Counted from the first letter of the stretch, positions 1 through 8,533 are shown. The stretch is 44,084 nt of DNA from Pseudomonadota bacterium (GCA_023415605.1 JAEZKB010000071.1:1-44084), one strand, 5' to 3'. A program made the numbers and translations. The notes: a model not told the origin generated them from the letters alone.

Positions 1-41
1 TCCACCTGCGGCGTCTCCGCCCCTTGCTTATCCTCAGTCAT
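1..41 (-). CDS. N-terminal start of a gene running off the left edge
   Basis: An ATG on the minus strand at 41-39 opens a frame without stops to the window edge, reading MTEDKQGAETPQV. It lies 63 bases downstream of the molybdopterin oxidoreductase in the same direction, with a purine-rich GGGCAGGGCAG stretch just before the ATG. Genes for FdhD-type sulfurtransferases or molybdenum-cofactor proteins often follow this kind of oxidoreductase, so one of those is a reasonable guess, but thirteen residues cannot identify the product. The start itself is only moderately supported. Confidence 0.35.
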   Translation of the reverse strand, partial: MTEDKQGAETPQV

Positions 42-103
42 CTGCCCTGCCCCGAGCCCCGCGCTAGCTTAGCGGAGTTGCAGGCTGCGGCAATCCCGTC
101 CGC

Positions 104-2275
104 TCAGGCGACGATCCGCACCGGTACCGATTTGAACGCTGGAGTCTTCGAGCGAGGATCGACGGCAGTGCCGACCAGCACATTGGCCTCTGGAAAGTAA
201 GCGAGCGCCGAGCCTTGCGGCAGGTCGAAGCTCGTCGCCCTGCCCTCGTAGCGGCCGGTCTCCGACGCGATGGCGATGCGCTGGCCCTCGCTGACGCCGA
301 AAGCGCGCATGTCGTCGCGGTTGAGGAAGATTGCGTCACGCCCGGCGCCGTTGCGGTAGGTATCGTGCTCTTCGTAGATGATGGTGTTGAACTGCCCCTC
401 GCTGCGCACGGTCGCCAACATGAGTTCGCGGGTGGGCTGAGGTGTCGGGGTCACTACGAAGTGCGCCTTGCCGTCGGGCGTGCCGAACTCCGGCGTATGC
501 AGCACGCGATGCTTGATGTGGAACTCGCGCTTGGCCACGTCGATATCCGCCAGCTCTTCCATGCCGGGGACGATTTTCGCAATCGCTTCGCGCACTTGGC
601 TGTGTTGCTTGAATCCCTCGAACGGGATCTTCGAGCCCGGCAGCAGGCGCTGTGCCAGATCGGAAAGTATGACCGTTTCGGGCCGCACATTGTCGAGCCG
701 CTCGATTCCGCCATCGGAGAGGCGAACGAAGTTGAACATCGATTCCTGCGTGGTCGGCGACCATTCCTCGTCGCGGGCCGTCACCGGCAGGATCATGCTC
801 TCGCCCTCGCCCAGCCCATGCACATGGCCGCGGTTGAGCGTGGTGGTGAGGAAGAGCTTGAAACCGATCGCGCCCATCGCCCGAGAGGCGAACTCGGTGT
901 CGGGCGTCGCGCCCCAGAGATTGCCGCCCATGATCACCGCGGCATCGACCTCGCCACGTTCGGCCGCTTCGAGGGCCGCCATGGTATCGAAGCCTTTTTC
1001 GCGCGGCAGGGTGATTCCAAACGCCGCTTCCATCGCGGCAAACACCTGCTCGGACACGACGGGTTTGACGCCGATCGTACCGATGCCCTGGACGTTGGAA
1101 TGGCCGCGCAGCGGAAGGAGTCCGGCAAAGCGCTTGCCGGCCATGCCCCGCAGCAACGCCAAGTTGGCGATGGCCTCGACATTGGCGACGCCGTGCAGGT
1201 GATGGGTCATGCCCATGCCCCAGGCAAAGACGACGTTCTGCCGCTCGGCATAGCGCCCGGCGACGCGCTCGATATCGGCGCGCGACACCCCGCAGGCAGC
1301 GGTGATCTCGTCCCAGCTCAGCGCCTCGATGTCGGCGCGGAAAGCGTCATAGTCTGAGCAATGCGCGGCGATAAACGCCTTGTCCTCGGCACCGAGCGCC
1401 AGCACCGCCTTCATCAGACCTTTGAAGAGCGCGATATCCGAGCCGATCTTCGGCTGCAGATAGTCTGATGCGATCTCGGTGCCGCCCGAGAGCAGCGAGC
1501 CGGGGCTTTTCGGCACCGCGAACTTCACCAGCCCCGGCTCCTTCGCCGGGTTGATGACGATGACGTCGCCGCCGCGATCGCGGCAGCCTTTGAGCATGTG
1601 GATGAAGCGCGGGTGGTTCGACGAGGGGTTGGCGCCGATCACGAAGATGCAGTCCGCTCCGGTGAGATCGGCCAGCTCGACGCTCGACGTGCCTTTGCCG
1701 ATGGTGGTTGCGAGGCCTTCGCTGGTCGCCTGGTGGCAATAGTAGGAGCAGTTATTGACGTTGTTCGTGCCGAAGGCGCGCGCCAGCAGCTGGAACACGA
1801 AGCCGGCCTCGTTCGACGAGCGGCCGGAAGAATAGAAGAAAGTGCGGTTGGGTGATGCGGCGCCGATCTTCTCGGCCGCATGCGCCAAGGCGAAATCCCA
1901 TGAGATCGGCATGTAGCGGTCGGCGCCGGCGGGCTTGAAGAGCGGCGTGTTGAGCCGCCCGAGTTTTTCCATCTCGCGGCCGGTCAACTGCTGCAGGTCG
2001 CTCAGGGGATGCTCGAAGGCCTCGTGCGGAATGCCCGGCTGGATATCGGTCGACTGCGCCTGCACCGACTTGTTGCAGACCGAGGGGAATTCACCCAGCT
2101 CGTTGGTCATCCCGCCCTTCTGCCCGCCCATGCCGTAGGCACAGGCCTTGCAGGTGTTCTTGGCGGTAAGGGCTTTGGCGGCTTTGCCGACTCCGATCTT
2201 GCGGATCGTCTCGACCGTATAGAGCAGTTTCTTGGCGCCGCCGCCGACAATGCGGGGCTTTTCGTCGATGGTCAT
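104..2275 (-). CDS. FdhF/YdeP-family molybdopterin oxidoreductase
   Basis: A 723-residue protein resembling the catalytic (alpha) subunit of formate dehydrogenase H, of the YdeP-type clade whose physiological substrate is unknown. Near the N-terminus is a C42-x2-C45 pair followed by a glycine-rich GMGGQKGGMTNE stretch and C67, fewer cysteines than the four that bind [4Fe-4S] in true FdhF. A second group, NNCSYYCHQATSEG (C176, C180-H181), sits where FdhF carries the selenocysteine or cysteine molybdenum ligand, so C180 is the likely ligand. The C-terminal third looks like the molydopterin-dinucleotide-binding domain. There is no signal peptide, so it is probably cytoplasmic. The next gene in the same direction starts 63 bases downstream. 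The family call is firm; the substrate is open. Confidence 0.9.
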   Translation of the reverse strand: MTIDEKPRIVGGGAKKLLYTVETIRKIGVGKAAKALTAKNTCKACAYGMGGQKGGMTNELGEFPSVCNKSVQAQSTDIQPGIPHEAFEHPLSDLQQLTGREMEKLGRLNTPLFKPAGADRYMPISWDFALAHAAEKIGAASPNRTFFYSSGRSSNEAGFVFQLLARAFGTNNVNNCSYYCHQATSEGLATTIGKGTSSVELADLTGADCIFVIGANPSSNHPRFIHMLKGCRDRGGDVIVINPAKEPGLVKFAVPKSPGSLLSGGTEIASDYLQPKIGSDIALFKGLMKAVLALGAEDKAFIAAHCSDYDAFRADIEALSWDEITAACGVSRADIERVAGRYAERQNVVFAWGMGMTHHLHGVANVEAIANLALLRGMAGKRFAGLLPLRGHSNVQGIGTIGVKPVVSEQVFAAMEAAFGITLPREKGFDTMAALEAAERGEVDAAVIMGGNLWGATPDTEFASRAMGAIGFKLFLTTTLNRGHVHGLGEGESMILPVTARDEEWSPTTQESMFNFVRLSDGGIERLDNVRPETVILSDLAQRLLPGSKIPFEGFKQHSQVREAIAKIVPGMEELADIDVAKREFHIKHRVLHTPEFGTPDGKAHFVVTPTPQPTRELMLATVRSEGQFNTIIYEEHDTYRNGAGRDAIFLNRDDMRAFGVSEGQRIAIASETGRYEGRATSFDLPQGSALAYFPEANVLVGTAVDPRSKTPAFKSVPVRIVA

Positions 2276-2317
2276 GGGTATCCTCTTGCCGGGAGGATAG
2301 CATATCTCGACGGACGG

Positions 2318-3298
2318 TCACGCGGTGGCGAGTTCTTTGGCCTTGTAGCGCCGCAGCCCCTCCGCGATGGACACCCCGCCGACATAGCCCAGCTCGCGCC
2401 GCGCCGCGGCATCGCTGGTGGTAAACTCGCGGCCGATCATCCTGACCATGGATCGCGACAGCGGCGGATCGCCTGGGCGACGCAGCGGCGCCCACACGCC
2501 TTCCAGCATCCGCCCGACGAAAAACGCGGCGCCGTAAGGCATCGACGGGAGCTTGTCGATCGAAAGGTTTTCGAGCCCGGCGATCATACGGACGAAGTCG
2601 CGGAAGGTCAGTGTTTCCTGGTCGTTGACGAAATAGGCGCGACCGCCAGTGCCGCTTTCCAACGCGCACCCGATGGCTTCGATCAGATTGTCGACATGGC
2701 AGGTGGAATAAGCGTACTCGCCACGTTCGATGAAGCCGAACTGACGGGAAGCGATGGCCTTGGGCAGTTCGCGACTCCACATGTCGCCCGGTCCCCAGAT
2801 GCCCGGCGGCCGCAACGCAATGGTGCGGAAGCCCGGTCGGTTTGCGGCCAGTACCGCTGCCTCGGCCTGCGCCTTGCTGGCGAGATAAGGCGAAAAGCTC
2901 CGTGGTTGCGTCGGCGCACTTTCGTCGGCCCGGCGTACCGGCGAGCCACGGTCATCCATGACGATCCCGGCCGCGCTGACATAGACGAACGTCTTCGCCC
3001 CTGCTTTGTCCGCGGCATCAAGCAGCGCCTTGGTGCCATCGACATTGATCCGGAAGTACGGCGCTCGTGGCCCCGCGAAGTGGAAGTGGGCCGCCGCGTG
3101 CACAACGGCATCGACCGCCGGCAGGCTGAGCCGCTCGCCGTTGAGGTCGCCGGGGACGGGTAATGCGCCCATGGCGGAAAGCTTGCGCTGAGCGGCGGAA
3201 GAGCGCGCCAGTGCCAGCACGTCGTGTCCACTCGCCAGCAATTGGGCAACAAGGCGCGTGCCGAGGAAGCCGGAGCCCCCGGTAACAAGAATTCTCAT
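2318..3298 (-). CDS. NAD(P)-dependent epimerase/dehydratase (extended SDR)
   Basis: A 326-residue extended short-chain dehydrogenase/reductase. The Rossmann loop TGGSGFLG is at residues 6-13, a VSAAG segment with the catalytic serine near 108, and the YxxxK pair is Y138 and K142 in YLASK. The family acts on nucleotide sugars, dihydroflavonols or steroid-like substrates with NAD(P); nothing here fixes the substrate. The TetR regulator gene ends 15 bases upstream on the same strand, so the two are probably co-transcribed and the dehydrogenase is likely a target of that regulator. Confidence 0.85.
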   Translation of the reverse strand: MRILVTGGSGFLGTRLVAQLLASGHDVLALARSSAAQRKLSAMGALPVPGDLNGERLSLPAVDAVVHAAAHFHFAGPRAPYFRINVDGTKALLDAADKAGAKTFVYVSAAGIVMDDRGSPVRRADESAPTQPRSFSPYLASKAQAEAAVLAANRPGFRTIALRPPGIWGPGDMWSRELPKAIASRQFGFIERGEYAYSTCHVDNLIEAIGCALESGTGGRAYFVNDQETLTFRDFVRMIAGLENLSIDKLPSMPYGAAFFVGRMLEGVWAPLRRPGDPPLSRSMVRMIGREFTTSDAAARRELGYVGGVSIAEGLRRYKAKELATA

Positions 3299-3313
3299 GG
3301 CTGTGGGTCCTGT

Positions 3314-3868
3314 TTAGGGGTTCAGGATGGACTGCATGGTCCGCTCGCCTATGTCGGCGATGACGGATGGATCGGGCGGCTGAACGCCACGCTGCGCCGC
3401 CGTCACATAGAGGAGCGAGGCTGCGTTCACGGCGGCCCAGACATGGTCAGCGGCGGCTTCGACGCCGACTGCCAAGCGCCCTGCTGCCGCTATGGCGCGG
3501 ACCCGTTCGAGCAGCAATTCGGATGCCTGCTTCGCCGCAGGAATTTCCGCGCCCTGCAAGAACCGGCTCATCATTGCCACGTAGAGACGCGGACGCGCCG
3601 CGGCGAACCGCACGTAGTCGTCCCAGCCTTCGCGGAGCGCCACCACCGGGTCGGGCGACGTCTGCGCGGCGATCTTGCTCCTGAGGAAGTCGGCGAACGC
3701 CTCGGCAATGGCGGCGCTGAGCAACCCGTCGGCATTGCCGAAGTGATGGTAGAGCGTCGGCGCGGTCACCTCGGCGATGGCGCAGACGGCACGGGTGGAG
3801 AACTGTGCTTCCCCTCCTTGCTCGAGAACTTTCAGAGCCGCAGCCACAAGTGCATCACGTGTATCCAT
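3314..3868 (-). CDS. TetR/AcrR-family transcriptional regulator
   Basis: A 184-residue protein with an N-terminal TetR helix-turn-helix. FSTRAVCAIAEVTAPTLYHHFGN, split as FSTRAVCAIAEV plus TAPTLYHHFGN at about residues 22-45, carries the typical TAPTLYHHF recognition helix. The C-terminal ligand domain is unspecific. It is the first gene of a two-gene unit with the epimerase downstream. Two 15-bp palindromic sites just upstream of its start (see operators) suggest that it represses itself, the epimerase and perhaps the divergent isochorismatase-type gene. The inducing ligand is unknown. Confidence 0.88.
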   Translation of the reverse strand: MDTRDALVAAALKVLEQGGEAQFSTRAVCAIAEVTAPTLYHHFGNADGLLSAAIAEAFADFLRSKIAAQTSPDPVVALREGWDDYVRFAAARPRLYVAMMSRFLQGAEIPAAKQASELLLERVRAIAAAGRLAVGVEAAADHVWAAVNAASLLYVTAAQRGVQPPDPSVIADIGERTMQSILNP

Positions 3869-3876
3869 GCCGATTG

Positions 3877-3891
3877 TATAGCACTGCTATA
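3877..3891. promoter_or_regulatory. Perfect palindrome, probable TetR operator 1
   Basis: TATAGCACTGCTATA is a perfect inverted repeat around a central C, beginning 9 bases upstream of the tetR start codon. Size, symmetry and place match TetR-family operators. Binding by the adjacent regulator is inferred. Confidence 0.7.
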
Positions 3892-3901
3892 AGATGGAGT
3901 C

Positions 3902-3916
3902 TATAGCGGTGATATA
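3902..3916. promoter_or_regulatory. Imperfect second copy, probable TetR operator 2
   Basis: TATAGCGGTGATATA matches operator 1 at 12 of 15 positions and keeps the TATA ends. Its centre lies 25 bases from that of operator 1. Two sites in the 158-base gap between tetR and the divergent hydrolase gene suggest that both promoters are controlled. Confidence 0.55.
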
Positions 3917-4026
3917 TAGCGTAAGCGGCGTGTCCTTTTCTGTCCGCTCCCCGTCCACTATCGGCCTCGACCGCATCGACAGGACGGGTAGTTTCGGGAC
4001 ACAATCAATTCACGGAGTGACCGAAA

Positions 4027-4590
4027 ATGTCCGATACCGCCTTGCTCGTCATCGACGCCCAGGAAAGTTTTCGCCAGCGGGCGAACTGGCAGGAGGTCGA
4101 GAGCCCGACGTACCTGCGCAATCAGCAGGCGCTGATCGATGGCGCCAAGGCGAAGGGCTGGAAGATCGTCCGGGTTCTGCACGCGGAGCCCGAGGGCATC
4201 TTCTCGCTCGCCTCCGGCTTCGTGAAGCCATTGGCCGAACTCGAGCTCGACAACCCCGACCTGGAGTTTATCAAGTTCCGGCACTCGGCCTTTGTCGGCA
4301 CGCCGCTCGAAGTCTTCCTCGTCGAGAACGGCATCCGCCGGCTGGTGGTGTCGGGCATCCGAACCGAGCAGTGCTGCGAGACGACCACCCGGCACGGCTC
4401 CGATCTGGGCTGGCAGGTGGACTATGTCACCGAAGCCACCCACACCATGCCGCTGACCGACGCGACCGGGAAAACCTGGACGGTCGACGAGCTCAAGGCC
4501 CGCACCGCCGCGGTGTTGGATGGCCGCTTCGCGCGTGTCTGCACCATTGCCGAAGCCCTGGCCGGTGCGCCGAAGGCCGCCGCCGCATGA
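4027..4590 (+). CDS. Isochorismatase-like (cysteine hydrolase) family protein
   Basis: A 187-residue alpha/beta hydrolase of the isochorismatase/nicotinamidase superfamily. The catalytic triad is visible: D10 in LLVIDAQ, K83 in FIKFRHSAF and C116 in GIRTEQCCETT, after the usual cis-peptide position. Members hydrolyse amides such as nicotinamide or N-carbamoyl compounds, or the enol ether of isochorismate; the substrate here is unknown. It is cytoplasmic. A GGAG lies about 10 bases upstream of the chosen ATG. Its stop overlaps the start of the following GlxA-type regulator (ATGA), so the two are translationally coupled. It is divergent from tetR, whose two operator-like sites lie between them. 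Confidence 0.87.
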   Translation: MSDTALLVIDAQESFRQRANWQEVESPTYLRNQQALIDGAKAKGWKIVRVLHAEPEGIFSLASGFVKPLAELELDNPDLEFIKFRHSAFVGTPLEVFLVENGIRRLVVSGIRTEQCCETTTRHGSDLGWQVDYVTEATHTMPLTDATGKTWTVDELKARTAAVLDGRFARVCTIAEALAGAPKAAAA

Positions 4591-5573
4591 GTACGCTGCC
4601 GCGCAGGATCCCCACTTATGTCGTGCTGCCGGCACGCACCCTGCTGCTCGACGTGGCGGGGCCGGTGGAAGCACTGCGCGGCGCCAACCAGTTGCAGGAC
4701 GAGATTCGCTTCGACGTCCGCTATGTCGGCGCCCTGCCCGAGGTCACCACCTCGATCGGGCTGTGTGTCACGGGTATCGAGTCGCTGCCCGAAGCCATCG
4801 AGCCGGACGCGATGATCGTGCTCTCGGGTCATGCCGAACAGCCGACGCAGGCGGGCCACCCGCTCGACCCGGAGGGCGCCGGCGCGGACGAGGTCGTCGA
4901 TTGGCTCAATCGGGTCGTGATGCCGGGCGTGCGGCTCGTCTCCATCTGCTCGGGCGCACTGCTGGCGGCGCGGGCCGGGCTGCTCGACGGCGTCGCCTGC
5001 ACCACGCACCACACCGACTGCGACCTGCTGCAGCAAACCGCACCAACCGCAAAGGTGCTGGAGAACCGGCTCTATGTCGAAGACGGCGAACGCTATACCA
5101 GTGCCGGCATCACCGCCGGCATCGACCTGATGCTCCATATCGTCGGGCAGTTGACCAGCCCGGCGACCGCCGCGGCCGTGGCGCGCTACCTCGTCGTCTA
5201 TCACCGCCGCGCCGGCACCGATCCGCAGCTATCGCCCTGGCTCGAAGGCCGCAATCACATCCACCCTGCCATCCACCGCGTGCAGGACGCCATTACCGCC
5301 GACCCGGCGCGCGACTGGTCGCTGGAGAGTCTCGCCCGCATCGCCATCGCCAGCCCGCGGCACCTGTCGCGCCTGTTCAACGACCACACCGGCATGAGCA
5401 TCCCGGACTATCTCAACAAGCTCCGCGTCGCGCTGGCGCAGCAATTGCTGACCGAGACCCGGCTCGACATGGAGCACGTCGCCGAACGCGCAGGCTTCGG
5501 CTCCAGCCGGCAGTTGCGGCGCGCCTGGGGTCGCTTTAACGACAGCCCTCCCAGTGCCGTGCGCCGGGCGTGA
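4587..5573 (+). CDS. GlxA-type AraC-family transcriptional regulator (DJ-1/PfpI domain + AraC HTH)
   Basis: A 328-residue protein. The first 190 or so residues form a DJ-1/PfpI-like domain, with VDWLNR then the nucleophile-elbow-like SICSGALLAARAGLL and CTTHH. The C-terminal 100 residues are an AraC double helix-turn-helix (SLESLARIAIASPRHLSRLF, then AERAGFGSSRQLRRAW). The start is the ATG in the ATGA overlap with the preceding hydrolase stop. The same frame stays open upstream to 3894, but that part lies inside the hydrolase gene in another frame and is not credible as protein. GlxA-type regulators usually control adjacent catabolic genes, so it probably activates its own operon. Confidence 0.87.
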   Translation: MSTLPRRIPTYVVLPARTLLLDVAGPVEALRGANQLQDEIRFDVRYVGALPEVTTSIGLCVTGIESLPEAIEPDAMIVLSGHAEQPTQAGHPLDPEGAGADEVVDWLNRVVMPGVRLVSICSGALLAARAGLLDGVACTTHHTDCDLLQQTAPTAKVLENRLYVEDGERYTSAGITAGIDLMLHIVGQLTSPATAAAVARYLVVYHRRAGTDPQLSPWLEGRNHIHPAIHRVQDAITADPARDWSLESLARIAIASPRHLSRLFNDHTGMSIPDYLNKLRVALAQQLLTETRLDMEHVAERAGFGSSRQLRRAWGRFNDSPPSAVRRA

Positions 5574-5624
5574 CGGAACACACGCCCTGCCCCCACGTTG
5601 CCTCCACAACCAAGGAGGACCTCA

Positions 5625-6134
5625 ATGTCGAAACTTGCTCTGATCACCGCGGCGCTGGCGCTGCTCGCATTTCCAGCAACGGCACAGGACGGCGCAGCCA
5701 CGGCGACGCTATTGGACCAGTCAGGAACCAATCTCGGCACCCTTCAAGTGATGGATGCCGATGGCGGCGTGCACGTCTCCGGCGAGCTGACTGGCGTGCC
5801 CAATGGCGAGCACGGCTTCCACATCCATGAGACCGGCACCTGCGACGCGGCGGCAAAGTTCGAAAGCGCCGGCGCGCACTTCGAGCCGGGCGACAACAAG
5901 CACGGCACCGAGAACCCCGAAGGTCCGCATGCCGGCGACCTGATGAACGTCACGGCCGATGATGACGGCAAGGTCGCGGTGGACCTGCACAACCCCAACG
6001 TCACGCTGGCGCAGCTGATGGATACGGATGGCGCAGCGCTGGTCTTGCATGCCGATCCGGACGACTACAAGACCGATCCGTCCGGCAATTCCGGCGACCG
6101 CTTCGCCTGTGGCGTCATCGAAGGCTCCTCGTAA
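5625..6134 (+). CDS. sodC: Periplasmic Cu/Zn superoxide dismutase
   Basis: A 169-residue SodC converting superoxide to oxygen and peroxide. It has a signal peptide (about residues 1-20, ending ATA-Q). Copper/zinc ligands are in place: H66 and H68 in HGFHIHETGTC, H85, H93, H102 and D105 (HAGD), and H142 (LVLHAD). The disulphide pair is C73 and C162 in DRFACGVI. The ATG is preceded by an excellent AAGGAGG at 5612-5618, which rules out the longer in-frame start at 5598. It stands between the AraC regulator and the ankyrin protein, probably as its own small transcription unit or loosely linked to the ankyrin gene. Confidence 0.95.
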   Translation: MSKLALITAALALLAFPATAQDGAATATLLDQSGTNLGTLQVMDADGGVHVSGELTGVPNGEHGFHIHETGTCDAAAKFESAGAHFEPGDNKHGTENPEGPHAGDLMNVTADDDGKVAVDLHNPNVTLAQLMDTDGAALVLHADPDDYKTDPSGNSGDRFACGVIEGSS

Positions 6135-6188
6135 GCACCTCCCGGCCCCTCGCGCCACGTGCTAGTCTCGTGCGCGAGGGAGGGACCG

Positions 6189-6842
6189 ATGGACGTTTTC
6201 GATCTTCTCGCCCAAGGCAAACTCGATGAACTGGCCGGCGCCCTCGATGCCGATCCGGCGCTCGCCGGATCGCGCAACAATTCGGGCGCATCGCTGCTCG
6301 CCTGGTCCTTTTATGTCGGCAGGCCCGAGACGGCTGAGCTGATCCGGGCACGCCTTGCCGAGCTCGATCCGCACGACGCCATCATTATCGGCGATACCGA
6401 CAGGGTCCGAGAGGCACTGACCGCTGGTTGGGACGCGAACGCGCTGTCCGCCGACGGCTTTGCCCCTCTCGCGCTCAGCGCCTTTTTCGGCCGCGATGAC
6501 ATCTTCGAGCTGTTGCTGCCCGTAACCTCCGACGTCAACGCGCCGGCGCAGAATGCCCAGAAGGTCGCCGCCATCCATGCAGCGACGGCCCGGCGCAACG
6601 TCGCCATGGTCGAAAAGCTTCTGCGCGCCGGCGCCGATGCCGACCAACAACAGGCCGACGGTTTCACCCCGCTCCACGTCGCCGCCCAGCATGGCGATGG
6701 TGCCATAGCGGCACTCCTCGTGCTGTTCGGCGCCAATCCGCGCAAGCACAACGTCCAGGGCAACGACGCCATCACCCACGCCCGAATGGGCGGCCACGAC
6801 TGGCTGGCCGAGCGGCTCGAGGCGGTGGAGCAGCCGACCTAG
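6189..6842 (+). CDS. Ankyrin-repeat protein
   Basis: A 217-residue protein with three to five ankyrin-like repeats. The clearest are GFAPLALSAFFGRDDIFELL, then AIHAATARRNVAMVEKLLRA and GFTPLHVAAQHGDGAIAALL. No signal peptide or membrane segment is visible, so a cytoplasmic protein-interaction role is likely. The ATG at 6189 follows GAGGGAGGG, a good ribosome-binding site; an upstream in-frame ATG at 6159 is less well supported. In several bacteria ankyrin proteins sit next to catalase or oxidative-stress genes, and here sodC is 54 bases upstream. A link is suggestive only. The stop overlaps that of the convergent ABC permease gene by three bases. Confidence 0.83.
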   Translation: MDVFDLLAQGKLDELAGALDADPALAGSRNNSGASLLAWSFYVGRPETAELIRARLAELDPHDAIIIGDTDRVREALTAGWDANALSADGFAPLALSAFFGRDDIFELLLPVTSDVNAPAQNAQKVAAIHAATARRNVAMVEKLLRAGADADQQQADGFTPLHVAAQHGDGAIAALLVLFGANPRKHNVQGNDAITHARMGGHDWLAERLEAVEQPT

Positions 6843-7642
6843 TTCGACATCGTCGAGCGATGGGCCCACTTGGTCGAGCGTTTCTCGATCCAGGCCATGA
6901 TCGCGTACATGGCAATGCCCTCGACGGCGAGCATGATGAGGCCGGCAAAGACCAGCGGTACGTTGAACTGGCTCTGCGCCTGGCTCATCATCTGCCCCAG
7001 CCCATTGTTGGAGGCGACGGTCTCGCTAACCACCGACCCAACGAATGCGAGCGTGATCGCCACCTTGAGCGAGCCAAAGAAATACGGCATCGAGCGCGGG
7101 ATGCCGACCTTGAGCATGATGTCGAGCTTCTTCGCCCCCAGGGCGCGCAGCACGTCCTCAGTCTCGGGCTCGATGGTCGCGAGCCCGGTGGCGACGTTGA
7201 CGACGATGGGGAAGAACGAGATCAGGAACGCGGTCAGCACCGCCGGCACCGTGCCGATGCCGAACCAAATGACAAGGATCGGCACCAGCGCCACTTTGGG
7301 GATGGCGTTAAAGCCGATCATCAGCGGATAGAGCCCGGCATAGATCGTCTTCGACCAGCCGATGAAGAGCCCGATGGCGAGGCCCGCCACCACCGCGATG
7401 CCGAAACCCACCAGAGTGGTGAACAGCGTCTGCAGCGAGTTGCGCTGGATTGGGCCCCAATACTGGACGATGGCCTCGAAGATGCGGCTCGGTGCCGGCA
7501 GGATGGTGTGCGAGATACCCGAAACACGGACCGCGATCTCCCACACGGCGAAGAGCGCGACAGTGTAGAGCCACGGCGCCAGCCGGATCCATGGGATGCG
7601 AATTTCGGTGCGGGGCTGGCTGCGGACGGTAATGTCGCTCAT
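6839..7642 (-). CDS. ABC transporter permease (SsuC/ThiX-like)
   Basis: A 267-residue inner-membrane permease of the BPD-transport type used by nitrate/sulfonate/thiamine-precursor importers. About six membrane spans are visible. The EAA loop for ATPase contact reads EDVLRALGAKKLDIMLKVGI, followed by PRSMPYFFGSLKVA. The start at 7642 overlaps the upstream ATPase stop in an ATGA arrangement. A frame continuing upstream into the ATPase gene would give a fused protein, but those residues are non-homologous shadow. It forms an importer with the ATPase and the NMT1-like binding protein. Confidence 0.92.
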   Translation of the reverse strand: MSDITVRSQPRTEIRIPWIRLAPWLYTVALFAVWEIAVRVSGISHTILPAPSRIFEAIVQYWGPIQRNSLQTLFTTLVGFGIAVVAGLAIGLFIGWSKTIYAGLYPLMIGFNAIPKVALVPILVIWFGIGTVPAVLTAFLISFFPIVVNVATGLATIEPETEDVLRALGAKKLDIMLKVGIPRSMPYFFGSLKVAITLAFVGSVVSETVASNNGLGQMMSQAQSQFNVPLVFAGLIMLAVEGIAMYAIMAWIEKRSTKWAHRSTMSN

Positions 7643-8424
7643 GCAATCACCCGGGCTTCGGCGATCTGGTTGCGCAATTCCTGCACCTTGTCGTTGAAGG
7701 CCGGCTCGTACATGACCTTGAGGTCGCGCGGGCGGGCGAAGTCCACGCGGTGCTCGGCGATGACACGGCCAGGACGCGCGCTCATCACAAAGATGCGGTC
7801 GGCAAGGAACACCGCTTCTCGGAGGTCGTGCGTCACCAGCATGATGGTGACGTCCTGTGCCGCGTGCAGGTCGCGGATCACGCACCAGAGTTCCTCGCGG
7901 GTGAAGGCATCGAGCGCTCCGAACGGCTCGTCGAGCATCAGCAGCTCCGGCTCGTGGATCAGCGCCCGGCAGAGATTGGCCCGCTGCTGCATGCCGCCCG
8001 AGAGCTGCCATGGAAACTTGTCGCCAAACCCCTTGAGGCCGACGGTCGCCAAGAGCGCCTCGGCCTTGCGGACGTAGTCGAAGCGCTCGCGCCGCAACCG
8101 CTTGCGATGGCGTTCGACGATCTCCAGCGGCAGCAGCACATTGTCGAGAGTGGTGCGCCAGGGCAGCATGGTGGGGTTCTGGAACGCCATGCCGACGATG
8201 GAAACCGGCTTGGTCACATGGTTTCCGGCGACCGTGACGACTCCCTGCTGCGGAATGTGCAGCCCGGTGACAAGCTTCATCAGCGTAGACTTGCCGCAGC
8301 CCGACGGCCCGACCACGGCGACAAACTCGCCGCGCTCGACCTTGATGTCGAGCCCCTGCACCGCCAGCGTGCCCCCGGCCCCGCCATAGCGCATGTCGAC
8401 ATTTTCGATGGTGACGAGGGACAT
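7639..8424 (-). CDS. ABC transporter ATP-binding protein (SsuB/TauB-like)
   Basis: A 261-residue ATPase with Walker A GPSGCGKST, the Q-loop in AFQNPTMLPWR, signature LSGGMQQR, Walker B LLMLDEPFGAL and the H-loop LVTHD. It belongs to the nitrate/sulfonate/taurine-type group. The start MSLVTIENV was chosen because the 68 in-frame residues before it are low-quality and lie in the intergenic hairpin region. The permease gene overlaps its end by four bases. It powers the importer whose binding protein is encoded 157 bases upstream. Confidence 0.93.
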   Translation of the reverse strand: MSLVTIENVDMRYGGAGGTLAVQGLDIKVERGEFVAVVGPSGCGKSTLMKLVTGLHIPQQGVVTVAGNHVTKPVSIVGMAFQNPTMLPWRTTLDNVLLPLEIVERHRKRLRRERFDYVRKAEALLATVGLKGFGDKFPWQLSGGMQQRANLCRALIHEPELLMLDEPFGALDAFTREELWCVIRDLHAAQDVTIMLVTHDLREAVFLADRIFVMSARPGRVIAEHRVDFARPRDLKVMYEPAFNDKVQELRNQIAEARVIA

Positions 8425-8533
8425 CGTGTCTCCGTGCCACGCCTCATAATTCAATAAGCTCACCAGGGGCCAGCAAGCTGATGCCACTCGTGGTGAGCGT
8501 GCCGAACCACGAGGTGGCGGATCCTCAAGAAAT

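Noticed and set aside
215..1357. 380-codon plus-strand frame across the molybdopterin oxidoreductase
   Set aside because: Antisense shadow rich in Arg, His, Ala and Asp; the opposite strand codes a full known family.
3894..4586. In-frame upstream extension of the GlxA-type regulator to 559 residues
   Set aside because: It overlaps the isochorismatase-type gene in another frame, resembles no protein, and the ATGA overlap gives a natural start at 4587.
6839..8440. A single 533-codon frame suggesting an ATPase-permease fusion
   Set aside because: Its first half is antiparallel to no motif and lies in the wrong frame of the ATPase gene; the permease has its own start at 7642 in an ATGA overlap.
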